A stretch of 47,146 bases of DNA, taken from contig JAISZI010000015.1 of assembly GCA_031269335.1 (NCBI GenBank), positions 1 through 47,146 of the forward strand, written 5' to 3'. Made by a program: the position numbers and the translations under genes. This stretch comes from Puniceicoccales bacterium (GTDB lineage: Bacteria > Verrucomicrobiota > Verrucomicrobiia > Opitutales > UBA953). This document shows positions 35,397 to 45,600 of the stretch, piece by piece (the first letter of the stretch is position 1; each line of letters begins with the position of its first letter). Under the pieces are notes generated by a model. That model did no database searches, was not told where the DNA came from, and saw only the letters and a list, made by a program, of their open reading frames with translations.

Positions 35397-35874
35397 AGAA
35401 GGTGGTGAGTGTTTCGAGCCAGGCGAGGGCGTTGTTGTTGAGGCCGGAGATCGCTTGGACGGTCTCGTGGTCTAGTATGACGGGTTCTGCGGGTTGGAGG
35501 AGGGAGTCGAGGGCGGGGTCATCGGCGATGGCTTTGGCGAGTATTTCTTCCGGCGTGTATTTAGTATGGGAGGGAAAGTGGAGTGCGAAGATGAGGACGG
35601 CGGCGGCGGTGATTGTGGAAACGCTCCATCGGAGGATTTTTGTGAACTGGACGGCATGGAGGGCTGCTCGGAAGAATTTTTCTGCGCGGTCTGCGCGTGG
35701 GGGGAGGGGGAGGTGGCGGAGGCGGGCGTCGAGGACGGCGTCAACGCGTTTGTCGTCCTCGGCGATGGCGAGCAGGGTTTTTTCGACAAGAAGCGGAGGC
35801 GGGGAGAGCGTGTGTGTGGCGAGGAGGGAGTCGATGTGTTGATCGAGAAGATCGCTGGCTGGTTCCGTGTTCAT
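35386..35874 (-). CDS. Anti-sigma-like single-span membrane protein
   Basis: A 162-residue protein from the ATG at 35874 (MNTEPASDLLDQHIDSLLAT). The N-terminal part is soluble and helical, a membrane span lies at about 80-100 (ILRWSVSTITAAAVLIFALH), and the C-terminal 60 residues face the other side. This topology and its place directly after an ECF sigma gene suggest a regulator or anti-sigma factor, though the classical zinc (HxxxCxxC) motif is absent. The 3' end overlaps the start of the DUF3106-like gene. About 75 bases separate it from the sigma gene stop. Confidence 0.65.
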   Translation of the reverse strand: MNTEPASDLLDQHIDSLLATHTLSPPPLLVEKTLLAIAEDDKRVDAVLDARLRHLPLPPRADRAEKFFRAALHAVQFTKILRWSVSTITAAAVLIFALHFPSHTKYTPEEILAKAIADDPALDSLLQPAEPVILDHETVQAISGLNNNALAWLETLTTFYED

Positions 35875-35948
35875 GGTGTTTGTTTTTGCGTGGTATGTCG
35901 TAAAACCCCGTGGAGGGGGCGAAAGTTGCAGTGGTGTGTGCGTGGTTG

Positions 35949-36530
35949 TTAAAGGTCTTTGAGGATTTCGCGCAGCTTTTGGCGTCCGCGGAAAATCCAT
36001 GCTTTTACGAGAGAGACGGTGGCGTCCATGACGTTGGCGATTTCTTCGTAGGAGAGTTCTTGTTGTTTGTGGAGGAGGAGGGCGGTGCGTTGGTTTTCGG
36101 AGAGTTGCAGGAGGGCGGAGGCGAAGGATTCTTCGATTTCTGCGCAGCGGCGTTCGGATTGGTTGTCGATGGAAATTTCTGTGGTGAAGTCGGTTGGGTC
36201 GCAGGGTTCGGCTGGTTTACGGCGGAGGCGGCGGTGTTCGTTGAGGAGGATGTTGCGGGCGATATGGAAAATGTAGCTGGAGAAGCGGGCGCGGGGTTCG
36301 TAGGTGCTGGCGTTGCGGTAGAGGCGGATAAAAACGGTTTGGGTGAGGTCTTCGGCGGTTTGGACGGAGCGGAGGGAGCGGTAAAAAAAATTGATTAGCG
36401 GGGTTTGCCATTTGGTGACGAGGATGCGGAGTGCTTGTTGGTCGCCTTCGCCGACGAGGCGCATGAGTTGGACGTCGGTGGCGTCGTCGCCATTGTCATT
36501 TTGACGGGTTTTGGAGGTGTCTTCGCTCAT
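35949..36530 (-). CDS. ECF (extracytoplasmic function) RNA polymerase sigma factor
   Basis: A 193-residue sigma-70 family protein. Region 2 covers about 25-95: DQQALRILVTKWQTPLINFF, SVQTAEDLTQTVFIRLYRNA, and ARFSSYIFHIARNILLNEHR. Region 4 covers about 135-188 (LLQLSENQRTALLLHKQQEL, SYEEIANVMDATVSLVKAWI), ending with FRGRQKLREIL. It probably directs transcription of an envelope-linked set including the following membrane protein and DUF3106-like gene. An Asn/Asp-rich N-tail of about 20 residues precedes region 2. No obvious autoregulated promoter was found upstream, where holB's stop lies only 60 bases away. Confidence 0.93.
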   Translation of the reverse strand: MSEDTSKTRQNDNGDDATDVQLMRLVGEGDQQALRILVTKWQTPLINFFYRSLRSVQTAEDLTQTVFIRLYRNASTYEPRARFSSYIFHIARNILLNEHRRLRRKPAEPCDPTDFTTEISIDNQSERRCAEIEESFASALLQLSENQRTALLLHKQQELSYEEIANVMDATVSLVKAWIFRGRQKLREILKDL

Positions 36531-36590
36531 GAGTTTGCCGATGGAGGAAACCCCGCTGATGCAGGAAAGAAACGCGGGGCGGGGGAGAAA

Positions 36591-37493
36591 TTATTTTGCG
36601 TGCCATGCGCGCATCCATTGCAGGAGGGCGGATTCGAGCGCGGCGATTTCGTTAAAGTTTGTGGCGAGGAGGCGGTCTGATCGTTCGAGTTCGAGGATTG
36701 AGGTGTGGAGCGCGTTTGTGCGTGCGAGGGAAGGTGCGCGGGCGTGGATGGCGCAAAGGCGATTTTCCATATCTGCGTAGCGGGCGGCGCGGATATTCTT
36801 GAGGATGCCCAACTGGAGTGCCTCTTTCTGTTCTTTATCAAGGGATTCCGTTTCTTCTTCTTGTTTTTTCCATTCAACGGAGGCGGCGGTTTTAAGGAGT
36901 TTGTCGAAACGTGCCGCGAGGCCATAGAGGGTGAAGATGAGGGAGGCGATGTGTTGGGTGGTATTTCTTGCGGGTGAGGCAAGGGAGCAAATCCAGTTAT
37001 CGAGGGCAAACAACCATTCTTCCCAAGCGGGGTCGGGGGGTGGAGGAGACGCTGGCGGGACGTGGAAGTGGAGGGTGCGGCTGAGGATGGTTTGGCGGAC
37101 GTGGGTGCGTTTAGTGGTGAGCAGAAAGAGGGTGGTGTCGGCTGGGGGTTCTTCGAGGGTTTTGAGGAAGGTGTCGGCGGCGTCGGATGCCATGCGTTCG
37201 GCTTCGAGGATGATGGCGACTTTGCGTTTGCCGATGCAGGCTGTTTGCTGGATTTGGCGCACCGTGTCGCGGACTTCGTCGATGGGAATTCTGCGGCTTT
37301 TGTTGGAGGGACGCAGGAATAGGCGGTCGGGGTGGACGGCGAGCTTGTGGGGTTGAGTTTCGAGGAGGCGGGCGGCGATGGTGTCGCAGGCGTTTTGGAG
37401 TGTGCCGATGTCCTCGCCATAGAGCAGGATGGCGTGCGGCAGGCGGTTGTTTGCGAGCGATTGCAAGAGGATTTCCGTGGCAGGTGGCAACAT
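36591..37493 (-). CDS. holB: DNA polymerase III delta' subunit (clamp loader)
   Basis: A 300-residue AAA+-fold clamp-loader subunit. The ATG at 37493 (MLPPATEILLQSLANNRLPH) is chosen; the frame upstream (to 37646) reads across the intergenic region and the nuoG leader. Typical blocks are NRLPHAILLYGEDIGTLQNA, where the P-loop is degenerate as in non-catalytic delta', and RIPIDEVRDTVRQIQQTACI, then GKRKVAIILEAERMASDAAD and TFLKTLEEPPADTTLFLLTT. HVRQTILSRTLHFHV contains the SRC-like arginine-finger segment with Cys replaced (SRT). The C-terminal half is helical. Divergent from nuoG, with 134 bases between starts. Confidence 0.9.
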   Translation of the reverse strand: MLPPATEILLQSLANNRLPHAILLYGEDIGTLQNACDTIAARLLETQPHKLAVHPDRLFLRPSNKSRRIPIDEVRDTVRQIQQTACIGKRKVAIILEAERMASDAADTFLKTLEEPPADTTLFLLTTKRTHVRQTILSRTLHFHVPPASPPPPDPAWEEWLFALDNWICSLASPARNTTQHIASLIFTLYGLAARFDKLLKTAASVEWKKQEEETESLDKEQKEALQLGILKNIRAARYADMENRLCAIHARAPSLARTNALHTSILELERSDRLLATNFNEIAALESALLQWMRAWHAK

Positions 37494-37627
37494 TTGCACG
37501 GAGGAAAACAGGTCGAGAAAGGGAAACAAAGCCGTTTTTTGGGAAAACGCCGAAGAAAAACGCGGGGCGCAGAGCAGGCGGCGTTCCCCGCTTGCGTCGA
37601 TGGCGGACATGCACACCTTGTCGTCCG

Positions 37628-39328
37628 ATGCAGTCGTCGTCCGCACAGGTTAGTAAATCTCCCACATTCGTTTCCATTAACCTCGATGGTGAAGATGTCG
37701 CCGTTCCTGCTGGGAAGAATCTTATTGAGGCCGTCCGCCACGTCGGCAGGGAAATTCCCCACTATTGCTACCATCCGAATTTATCGGTGGCAGGGAATTG
37801 CCGGGCGTGTTTAGTGGAAGTGGGGATGCCGCTGCGCAACCGGACGACAGGGGCGGTTGAAATCGGGGAAAACGGGGACATGAAAATCGGCTGGCAGCCC
37901 AAGCCGGCCTCTGCGTGCACGACGATTGTCGCGGAGGGTTTACACGTGCGGCTGGATTCGCCGTTCACGCGTGCCTGCCGCGAGGAGATAACCGAGTTTC
38001 TCCTGCTCAATCATCCGCTGGATTGCCCGATTTGCGACAAGGCTGGCGAGTGCGATTTACAACGATTTTCGGCAGCGTGCGGGCGCGGTTTCTCGCGCTA
38101 CGAAGAAGAAAAAAACATTAAACCAAAAAAGTCGCGAATCGGACCCCGTATCCTGCTGGATAATGAACGTTGTATTTTGTGCGGCCGGTGCGTGCGATTT
38201 TTCCGCGAAGTGGCGCGGGAACCTGTCTTAGGTTTCGTCAACCGAGGTTCGGCTTCCATGGCAACGTGTTATCCGGCGCACGGGATCACCAGTAATTACG
38301 CACTCAACACCGTGGACATCTGCCCCGTGGGAGCACTCACCAGCGTAGATTTTCGTTTCAAATCGCGTGTCTGGTTCCTTAAACAAACGCCGAGCATCTG
38401 CCCCGAAAGCAGTGTTGGCGTGAACACGACGATCTGGAGTCGCGACGGCAAAATTCTCCGCATCACGCCGCGCCGCAACGATGCCGTAAATGATTGCTGG
38501 ATGCCTGATTCGGGACGCGATCTTTACAAAATGGTGACGGCTCCCAATCGCGTGCTCGATCACCTGTGCGAAGGCGTGGCGGTGGGCGTTGACGAAGCGC
38601 GCAGGGTGGCAGCAGCCCTTTTGCGGAACCACGCTGGACATACGGCATATATTGCATCGGGGCGGCTTTGCGTAGAGGAACAAGTAGCGCTGAAAAAACT
38701 TGTGAACACGATGCCGGGGCGGCTTTGGCTCCCGCGGCATATTGGCGAAAATGACGGCTTGCTCCTCAGCGAAGACAGGACGCCGAACATGCGCGGCGCC
38801 CTGATCACGGGCTTGATCGACAGGTTGCCCGATGCAAATTTGGACGATCTCGCCGCCTCAATAAACGCCGAGGAGACACGCCTTCTTGTTGTTCTGCGCG
38901 AAGATATTACAACGCTGGGCGTCCCGATCGAATTGTTAAAAAAATCGGGCGTAAAAATCATTTATCTTTCGACGCAAGCAGACGCAATGGCATCGCTTGC
39001 CAGTGTGGTAATACCGGGGTTGTTTGAGTTCGAGAAAAACGGATGTTTTGTGAACGAACAATTCCGCCTGCAACGCTTCTTGCAGGCAGTATCCGCTCCC
39101 GCCGGCATCCCGCCCGAAGTGGAAACGCTCGCGTGGCTCGCCGCAAGCACCGCAGCGGACGGGGCGGAATCCGAGAATCAGAACAAGACACAGCCCTTGG
39201 CTCAAACAGGGCAACTGGCTGAAATCCATTTTTCGGATATTCCCGACGAAGGCTTACTCTTGGATACTTCCCCGTGGCGCCACCTGCCTTTCCCAGAAAC
39301 AAAATCGCTACACTTCGCAGGTGATTAA
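37628..39328 (+). CDS. Short NuoG-like NADH-quinone oxidoreductase subunit
   Basis: A 566-residue iron-sulfur protein of respiratory complex I, chain G type. The start is the ATG at 37628 (MQSSSAQVSKSPTFVSINLD). The N-terminal 2Fe-2S ferredoxin fold has C47, C58, C61 and C97. H129 with C133, C136 and C142 bind the His-ligated 4Fe-4S cluster (HPLDCPICDKAGECDLQ), and C182, C185, C188 and C232 bind the next cluster (CILCGRCVRF). The molybdopterin-like domain begins near 253, but its TPSICPESSVGVN has lost the second Cys of the usual CxxC. The protein is much shorter than E. coli NuoG (908 residues). No nuoE, F, H or I is nearby, so it is isolated. Formate dehydrogenase-type chains are an alternative. 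Confidence 0.88.
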   Translation: MQSSSAQVSKSPTFVSINLDGEDVAVPAGKNLIEAVRHVGREIPHYCYHPNLSVAGNCRACLVEVGMPLRNRTTGAVEIGENGDMKIGWQPKPASACTTIVAEGLHVRLDSPFTRACREEITEFLLLNHPLDCPICDKAGECDLQRFSAACGRGFSRYEEEKNIKPKKSRIGPRILLDNERCILCGRCVRFFREVAREPVLGFVNRGSASMATCYPAHGITSNYALNTVDICPVGALTSVDFRFKSRVWFLKQTPSICPESSVGVNTTIWSRDGKILRITPRRNDAVNDCWMPDSGRDLYKMVTAPNRVLDHLCEGVAVGVDEARRVAAALLRNHAGHTAYIASGRLCVEEQVALKKLVNTMPGRLWLPRHIGENDGLLLSEDRTPNMRGALITGLIDRLPDANLDDLAASINAEETRLLVVLREDITTLGVPIELLKKSGVKIIYLSTQADAMASLASVVIPGLFEFEKNGCFVNEQFRLQRFLQAVSAPAGIPPEVETLAWLAASTAADGAESENQNKTQPLAQTGQLAEIHFSDIPDEGLLLDTSPWRHLPFPETKSLHFAGD

Positions 39329-39335
39329 CCATAGA

Positions 39336-39406
39336 AGCCCTCTGAAGGGGCGGTTCCTATGCCGCAATTGGAGCGGAACCGCCCCTTTGGGGCTTTGTTT
39401 TTTGTG
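39336..39406. terminator. Long hairpin terminator downstream of nuoG
   Basis: An imperfect stem of about 20 bases (39336-39357 with 39375-39394; core GGGGCGGTTCC / GGAACCGCCCC) is followed by TTGTTTTTTG. It starts 8 bases after the nuoG stop codon. The stem is built from the same GGGGCGG element found in the 34-kb repeat island, so a dispersed repeat appears to serve as terminator. Confidence 0.7.
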
Positions 39407-39581
39407 GGTTCCCAACACCCAGGGCGCTGCCCTGGGCTATATTAGAGCTGCCCCTTTGGGGCGAAGATCGAGCCTCCCGGCGTGAACGCTGTAGCTCCCC
39501 AACAAATCCCCTTTTGTGTTTTTTGTGCCTTCTGTGGTTTCTCAACTAACTGAACCACAAAAAGCACAAAAGGCACAAAAC
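39336..39581. repeat. Second copy of the dispersed GC-palindrome repeat family
   Basis: The segment TATATTAG...GCCCCTTTGGGGC...AAGATCGAG (39439-39473) matches the right inner arm of the 34-kb island (34548-34582) with few differences. A CCCAGGGC...GCCCTGGG palindrome (39418-39436) and the terminator hairpin precede it. A further imperfect inverted repeat (39511-39581) of TTTTGTG/CACAAAA modules follows, also represented at about 34510-34530. The array fills most of the 329 bases between nuoG and the giant surface-protein gene; nothing else but a pyrimidine-rich tract (39596-39640) is seen there. Confidence 0.8.
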
Positions 39582-39657
39582 GAATATCGCGCAATATCTC
39601 CTCTTTCCTCTCCTATCCTCTCCCCTCTTTCCTCTCCTTATCTGCCCGCAAGCCGCA

Positions 39658-42600
39658 TTATGCCGCTGCAGCCAGGCGACGTTTTCGGCGGCGGCCGATT
39701 AGCGCGAAGGCCGCTATAAATACGCCGGAAAAGAGGCCGTAGGTGGCGGGTTCGGGGATGCCGGTGTAGCTGGTTTGTTCGAGCATGAGATTGCCTTCCA
39801 CCGTGAAAAACAAACTGAAGCGGCTGTTCATTATCTCCAACTCATTTTGATTGAAAATTAGCAGGGCGAGTGCTTCGCCTTTCTCGCGGTCGGTGCTTCC
39901 TGTCATGGTGTTTATATTCATTCCTATCGTGTCCAATCCCGACATGAGCGTAAATTTATCGTTTTGAGAGGGTTGAGGGATGTAGCCAAAGGCGTCTGCT
40001 CGCAGCGTTTTTCCGCCAGAGAGTTCGACTCCGGCACTGCCTCCGCCGCTGTTTTTGAGGGCGAGTTTGGCGACGTCTTCATTGACGTCTTCTTGGGCGA
40101 GGCGGAACACAAGGGTTACGTTCGCGCTGGTGTTTGTGCCAATTTTTATTCCTTCTCCCAGTCCCGTTTCTTGAATGGTAAACTTCCCCGGATTCACGAC
40201 GAGGGTTGAGTTCGTTTCCATCTGGAAAGTGTTCGTGTATATTCTCCCGCCGCCGCCGACATAAAGTGTCGCGGCACTTTTCGTGTAAAAGGTGGAACCC
40301 GTTGTTCCGTATTGCGTTCCGGCGGGGACGTGCAGGTGCAAAATACCGTTGGGTTCGACAGTGGTTTTGCCGACGAAAGTGCTGGCGTTTCCGGCGAAAT
40401 AAACGGGCATGCTTCCGGCTATCTTTAGAGTCCCCGCGCCTGAGATATTGCCGCTGAGGTATTGGTAATCGTTATTGTTTGCAAATTCGACCGTCGCGTT
40501 CTGGTGAATTCTTATTTCTCCGGCGAATCGGTTGTGGTAATAGGTTGCGGTGCCGTCGAAGGTCTCGGCGATGGTGCCTATGCCGCCGGAAATTTTCAGG
40601 TATGCGTTACTGGGCACACCGCCGTCGCTTCGGACGTTGAGGGAGCCTTGGAAGCTGTTGCGTTCGCCGGCGATTTCGATGTAGCCGCCGTTGAAGTCGA
40701 GTTTGCCGTCGATGGACGCGGCGTGTGTGTAGCCGTCGGCTCCGATCTCACCGTACCCGTGCCCGATGTGCCCGCCGAGGCGTTGCCCGTTTGCGTAATC
40801 ACTGGCGGTGTTGACGAAAGTTAGCATGGCTCCAGTCTCTATCTCAATCGCGCCGTTGTAGTTGCGCGTGGAGGTCAACGGACCTGAACTCCCCACGCTG
40901 TAAGCGAATTCCAATCCCTCGCCGCTGTTTCCGAGACCGCTCTGCACCGTCAGGTGCCCTTCTTTGACCCGGGTTGCGCCGCCGACGAAGGTTCCGTCCC
41001 CGACGGGAACTCCGTTGTAAGTATGTTCGGTGTTGAAGATTACCATGCCGCCTCCCGTTTTTTCAACGTTTCCTATGCCGGAAATGATAAAGGTGGGCGT
41101 GACTGCGTCATTAACGATCTCAGTGCCTTCTTTTCTGAGGACGAGGGTGGCGTTCGTGCCAGAGAGTTCTATCCCGTTGGCAAAGCTGAACTTATCGTTG
41201 CCGCCATTGCCGCTGGTTTCCGTTTCCTTATAGACGAGGGTGGCTTTGCCGCTATTTTCCACCAGAAGGATGGGCGAGGTGACCTTGTTATTAAAGGTGG
41301 GGTTCGCTTGGTTGCCGACGGTGATGCGCACTGGAACTCCCTCATACTGTCCGGTGCCGCCGACGGGGGTGAAGGGTCCTACGACGCGGATTTCGTCGCC
41401 GTCGAACACGAAGTCGCTCCCGTTTCCGAGGACGAGCAGGGAGTGGACTTCGATGGCGTTGCCACTGTTCGACACTTGCACGTCGAGCGTCAGGGGAGCT
41501 TCGGGGGGGGTATCGACGCGGAGGCGTTTGTCGAAAATCGCACGTTCTCCGGCTTCAAAAGCGAGTTCGCCCCCGTTCGTCACGGCATATTCTCGATTGG
41601 TCTCATAGAATTCGCTGTGGCGCCATATCTCGTTGGCAGTATCGAGGTTCCAGACCTGACCCATTGTGCCGTCCCAATAGAGACCCGGCAAGATGCGGTC
41701 GCCGATGTAGATTTCGCCTTCCTCAGCGAGTTTGTCGAAGCGCCACACGAGGTCGGTGCCGAGGTCTATCGCGTTGCCGCCAAGGGTGATGGTGACGTTT
41801 TGCCCCTGTGCCCAACCGCTATTGTCGATGAAGGTCGGAGCGTTGGGGGTGGTAAGGCTGGGACTATTAAAGAGGTCAACGGCGTATCCTGAAACGAAAT
41901 TTGACGCGTTGAAACTCGCGTCAAAGGAGACCTTGAGTGCACTGCCGGATTGGGCGGTTAGCGTGCCGGTGGAAATGAAGCCGTGGCTACCGTTTTCGGC
42001 GACGATGAACTCGATGATGCCGCCACTGTGCAAGGTCACGCTTCCAGCAGCATCACTGCTGCTTCCCGTAGTCAGGCTTCCGGCGGCACTGGCAGTGGCA
42101 TTAACCAAAAGTTTCCCGCCGCTGTAAATGTTTGCTGTGATGGGAGTTGTGACGGAAGTTGTCGCGTGGCCAACCCCTGCGTTAAGCTCCAGTTTAGACG
42201 ATCCCAAGACCGAGATGTTTCCGTTGGCATTGTTGGCGGCATTGATGACGAAAGTGCCTCCGCCGCTGGTGGTTATGCCGCCGGCGAAAGTGTTGCCAGC
42301 ACCATTGACGGTTGTTGTGCCAGTGCCTGTGTTTTGCACGAGGCCACCGTAACTGTTTCCCGTCGTGGCAATTTCGAGAGTTCCTACGTTGCTGTTGGTT
42401 ACGGTGTTATCGGTCGTGCCGCCCGCACCTGCGTAGTTGGAGAGTTTCAGCGCGCCGTGCCCGATATTGCTCACATTTCCTTTGACAGACGGGCTTGCTC
42501 TTTCCACGAGCGGCGGCGCGCCGCCCCCGCTGGTCGCTTCCGCGACGTCGGCGGCACTCGCATTGGCGATGAGGTGGATGCCCACGCCGGTTTCGCCGGA

Positions 42601-45600
42601 TTTGCGGATAAGCACGTCGCCGGGTCCCTTAAATGTCACCTCGTAAGTCGCGCTGCTGGAAGAACCTATCGTCGTGCCGTCGAGGACGAGTTTGCCGTCT
42701 TTGTCCAGAATAGTCACCGTGCTGTTGGCGACGACTTCGCCCGTCGTGGCACTGGTGCTGCTCGGACCTTTGTCGTTGTGGAAGGAGAGCGTCTTGTTTC
42801 CGGCCACACTGAAATCGCCCGCAAAGCGGTAGTTATTAGGCAATTCCAAATCGGCGTAGTCCGGCGCATCCGGGCTTGGCGGCGTACTACCACCGACATA
42901 AGCACCCGGCTCGTAAATACCTGATCCGTTCTCATAACCCGGCACATACCAATCTCTTACCGGGTGGATGGTGCCTCCCTTGAAGGTGATGCGGGCGCCG
43001 TCGTTGTAGCTGCCGATAGACTTCGGGTTGCCGACGTAGAGATGCCCGCCTTCGAGGACGATCCCGCCGGAGAGTCCGGGGATGGGCGTGCTGTCGTCAC
43101 CCGGCGGGTCCGGGTCGTTATCGCCGCGAATATAGAGGTGTCCGGCTCCTTTTTTATAGAGAACTGAACCGAGCGAACCCGTGATCGTTTCGTTTAATTC
43201 GACGATAGAGTCGCTGTCTGCGGTGTTGATGATGAGGTTGTTATAACGTGCGGCACCCTCGCTTATGCTAACGAGAAAAATGGGGAGGTTGATGCTCAGG
43301 CGGGCGTTAACATCGATGAGCACGGAGACATTGCCTTCTTCGCCGTTGTCGAGCGTGAGGCGGCTGCCGTTCACGTCCGAAAAGTTCAGCCCGGAGGCGA
43401 ACGTGATGTGCGCAGCTTTGTCCGTGCCTTCCACCAAGATCGAACCAGCCAACGCCACTTTAGTGGCATCGTCACGCACCGCGGAAAAACCGTCCGATGT
43501 GATGGGAATAACGAGGTTTGACCAATCCCAGTCGGCCGAACCCGGTTCGACCGTGGTGTCGAAGGTGATGAGATTCCCGATGTCCGTCAAAATACCCAAC
43601 GACCCCGGATAGCGGGCAATGCCCGGCGAAACCGTGTCCCGCCAGTTGGATACGCTGGGACCACCGCCCGACGGAGTGTAAACCCCTTCCCACCACACAA
43701 AATAGTCTTCAGAATTAGGTTGCGACGAGACGAGCGCCGCCAAATTGCCCGACCACACAAGCTCGTCGCCGAGCGGCAGCAACACGTTTTGCCCGTCGCT
43801 GTTGAGCATGACAATGGTGATGCCACGCGAATCAGGCTGCCCAGGCTGATCGAGATAGACCCCGCGCACAAGCTCGCCGCGCCTGTGCCCAGTCGTGACT
43901 ACACGCGTGGGTCCAAGGCCGTCGTCGGTGTCTCCCTGCCAATTAACAAAGTGAATCGCCCCGGCGTGGTCATCTCCTATCTGCCCAAAGGTGAAGAGGA
44001 TAGGCGCGCCTTCGGAGGGAAGGGCTTCGTTGGCGGTGAACTTGATGTATCCCACCGTACCGGCGTCGGCTCCGATCGTGCTGTAGCGCGTATCTGGCAC
44101 GCCGCCGCCCACGGAAGTCAGGCTCGCCCGCAAAGACTGCGATGTTTCAGCGAGGTCGAGCGTGCCCCCTCCGCTGGTGAAGTGCAGGTCGGCGACGCCG
44201 GAGAGCAGTCCCGCAGTCTGCATGGAGATCGTGCCGGAGTTGCTGATTTCGAGGTGGTTAGTGCGCAGGTTGAGTCCGATGGTGGTGGTGTTCGGCGTAT
44301 CTTTTAACATGCGGTCTGCCACGAGCCAGCCGAGGGCATCCGTCGCGTCAGGCGCAACGCGCCCGTGGATAGTGGAATTGCCGTCGAAACGCAAAATCCC
44401 CGCACCGTTGAAGCCCATGCCCGTGCCGCCTTCCCCGCCGCCGACTATGAACGCCGCCCCTTGCCCCACCAAGTAAAATGGCTGCGCGCCGTTCGGACCA
44501 GAGGAAACCGTGACCGCGCCGGGCGTCTCGACGACAAGTGCCGCCCTCCCGGTGGCGTAGTTGTCCGCTTGCACATCAAACGCCGTGTTATCAATGACTA
44601 CGACATTCCCCGCGCCGAAATATCCAGCGCGACCGGATGTGCTCGGCGGGGCGATGATCACGTCTCCCGCCGCCGCACGCCCGATAAGCGCACCGGCGTT
44701 CACGTTCGCTTGGGAAAAATTGTTGTTGTTGTTCGTCAACACGACCGCTCCGACACCGATTTTCGTAAGGGGATAACTGCCCGTGATTTGCGAATCTATC
44801 TGCAGCACAGCACCCTCGCCGGCACTGAAATTCATTGCACGCGGCAAGATAAGCTGCTGCGTAGAATTGAGAATAATTGTGTTGGCGCAATTTTCTACTT
44901 CTACTTCGTTCGTTTTTAATACGCTGATGGTGTTAAAGTTGAGGTTAGTAGAGCCGATTTTGATTTCATTGGAGAGCGTGCGCGTTGTTTTTGTCGGGTC
45001 GGTGCTCCACGGGACAAAGACCAAATTGCTATCAGAAGTAATCAGTCCCGTGCCGAAGGGACCACTCTCAAGTGTGCCGCCATTCATTACAGAGTCGGCT
45101 CCCAAGACAACGTAGAAGTTGTAAGTGGTAGAGCCGTTAATGTCCGTACCGCCAGAGTAAGTGCTTCCCGAATTAAAAAAGCGCATTATGTAGTAGCCGG
45201 CATTGTTGTAGTCAAATCGAAGTTTTTTGTTCGCGCCGCCCGAAATCACAAAATTCTCCCCAAATGCCGGTCCGATTTTTCCAAAAGAAGAACTCGTGCC
45301 AATCGAATACTGAGAATCAGGCCGAAGTATAAGTTGGGTGGCATCTATAGAATTGAGGTCCAATGTCCAATCTTCGCCTTGATTTCTGTCAAACATCAAG
45401 TTCCCAAGGAGATAGGAGGTACTAGCACTCCCTGTAAATATCAACTGATTGGTAATGCGGCGTCGGCGTTCCGCCGCGTTGGGGTCAGTGCCAGTTAGCG
45501 TGCTATAACCGGCATTGGTGGCATAGATAACGCTGGTACTCCCACTGATGGTAAGCGGTGCCGTTCCGAGTGCGTTGTCATTCCCAAGATAGAGATAACT

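Noticed and set aside
36527-37774. 415-aa minus-strand frame over the delta' gene
   Set aside because: Its sequence is Pro/Ser/Thr-rich; the holB frame in another phase carries the clamp-loader blocks.
40954-41892. Plus-strand frame of 312 aa inside the giant surface protein gene
   Set aside because: It is a shadow of the repeat-rich minus-strand gene, with no motifs; other long plus-strand frames there are similar.
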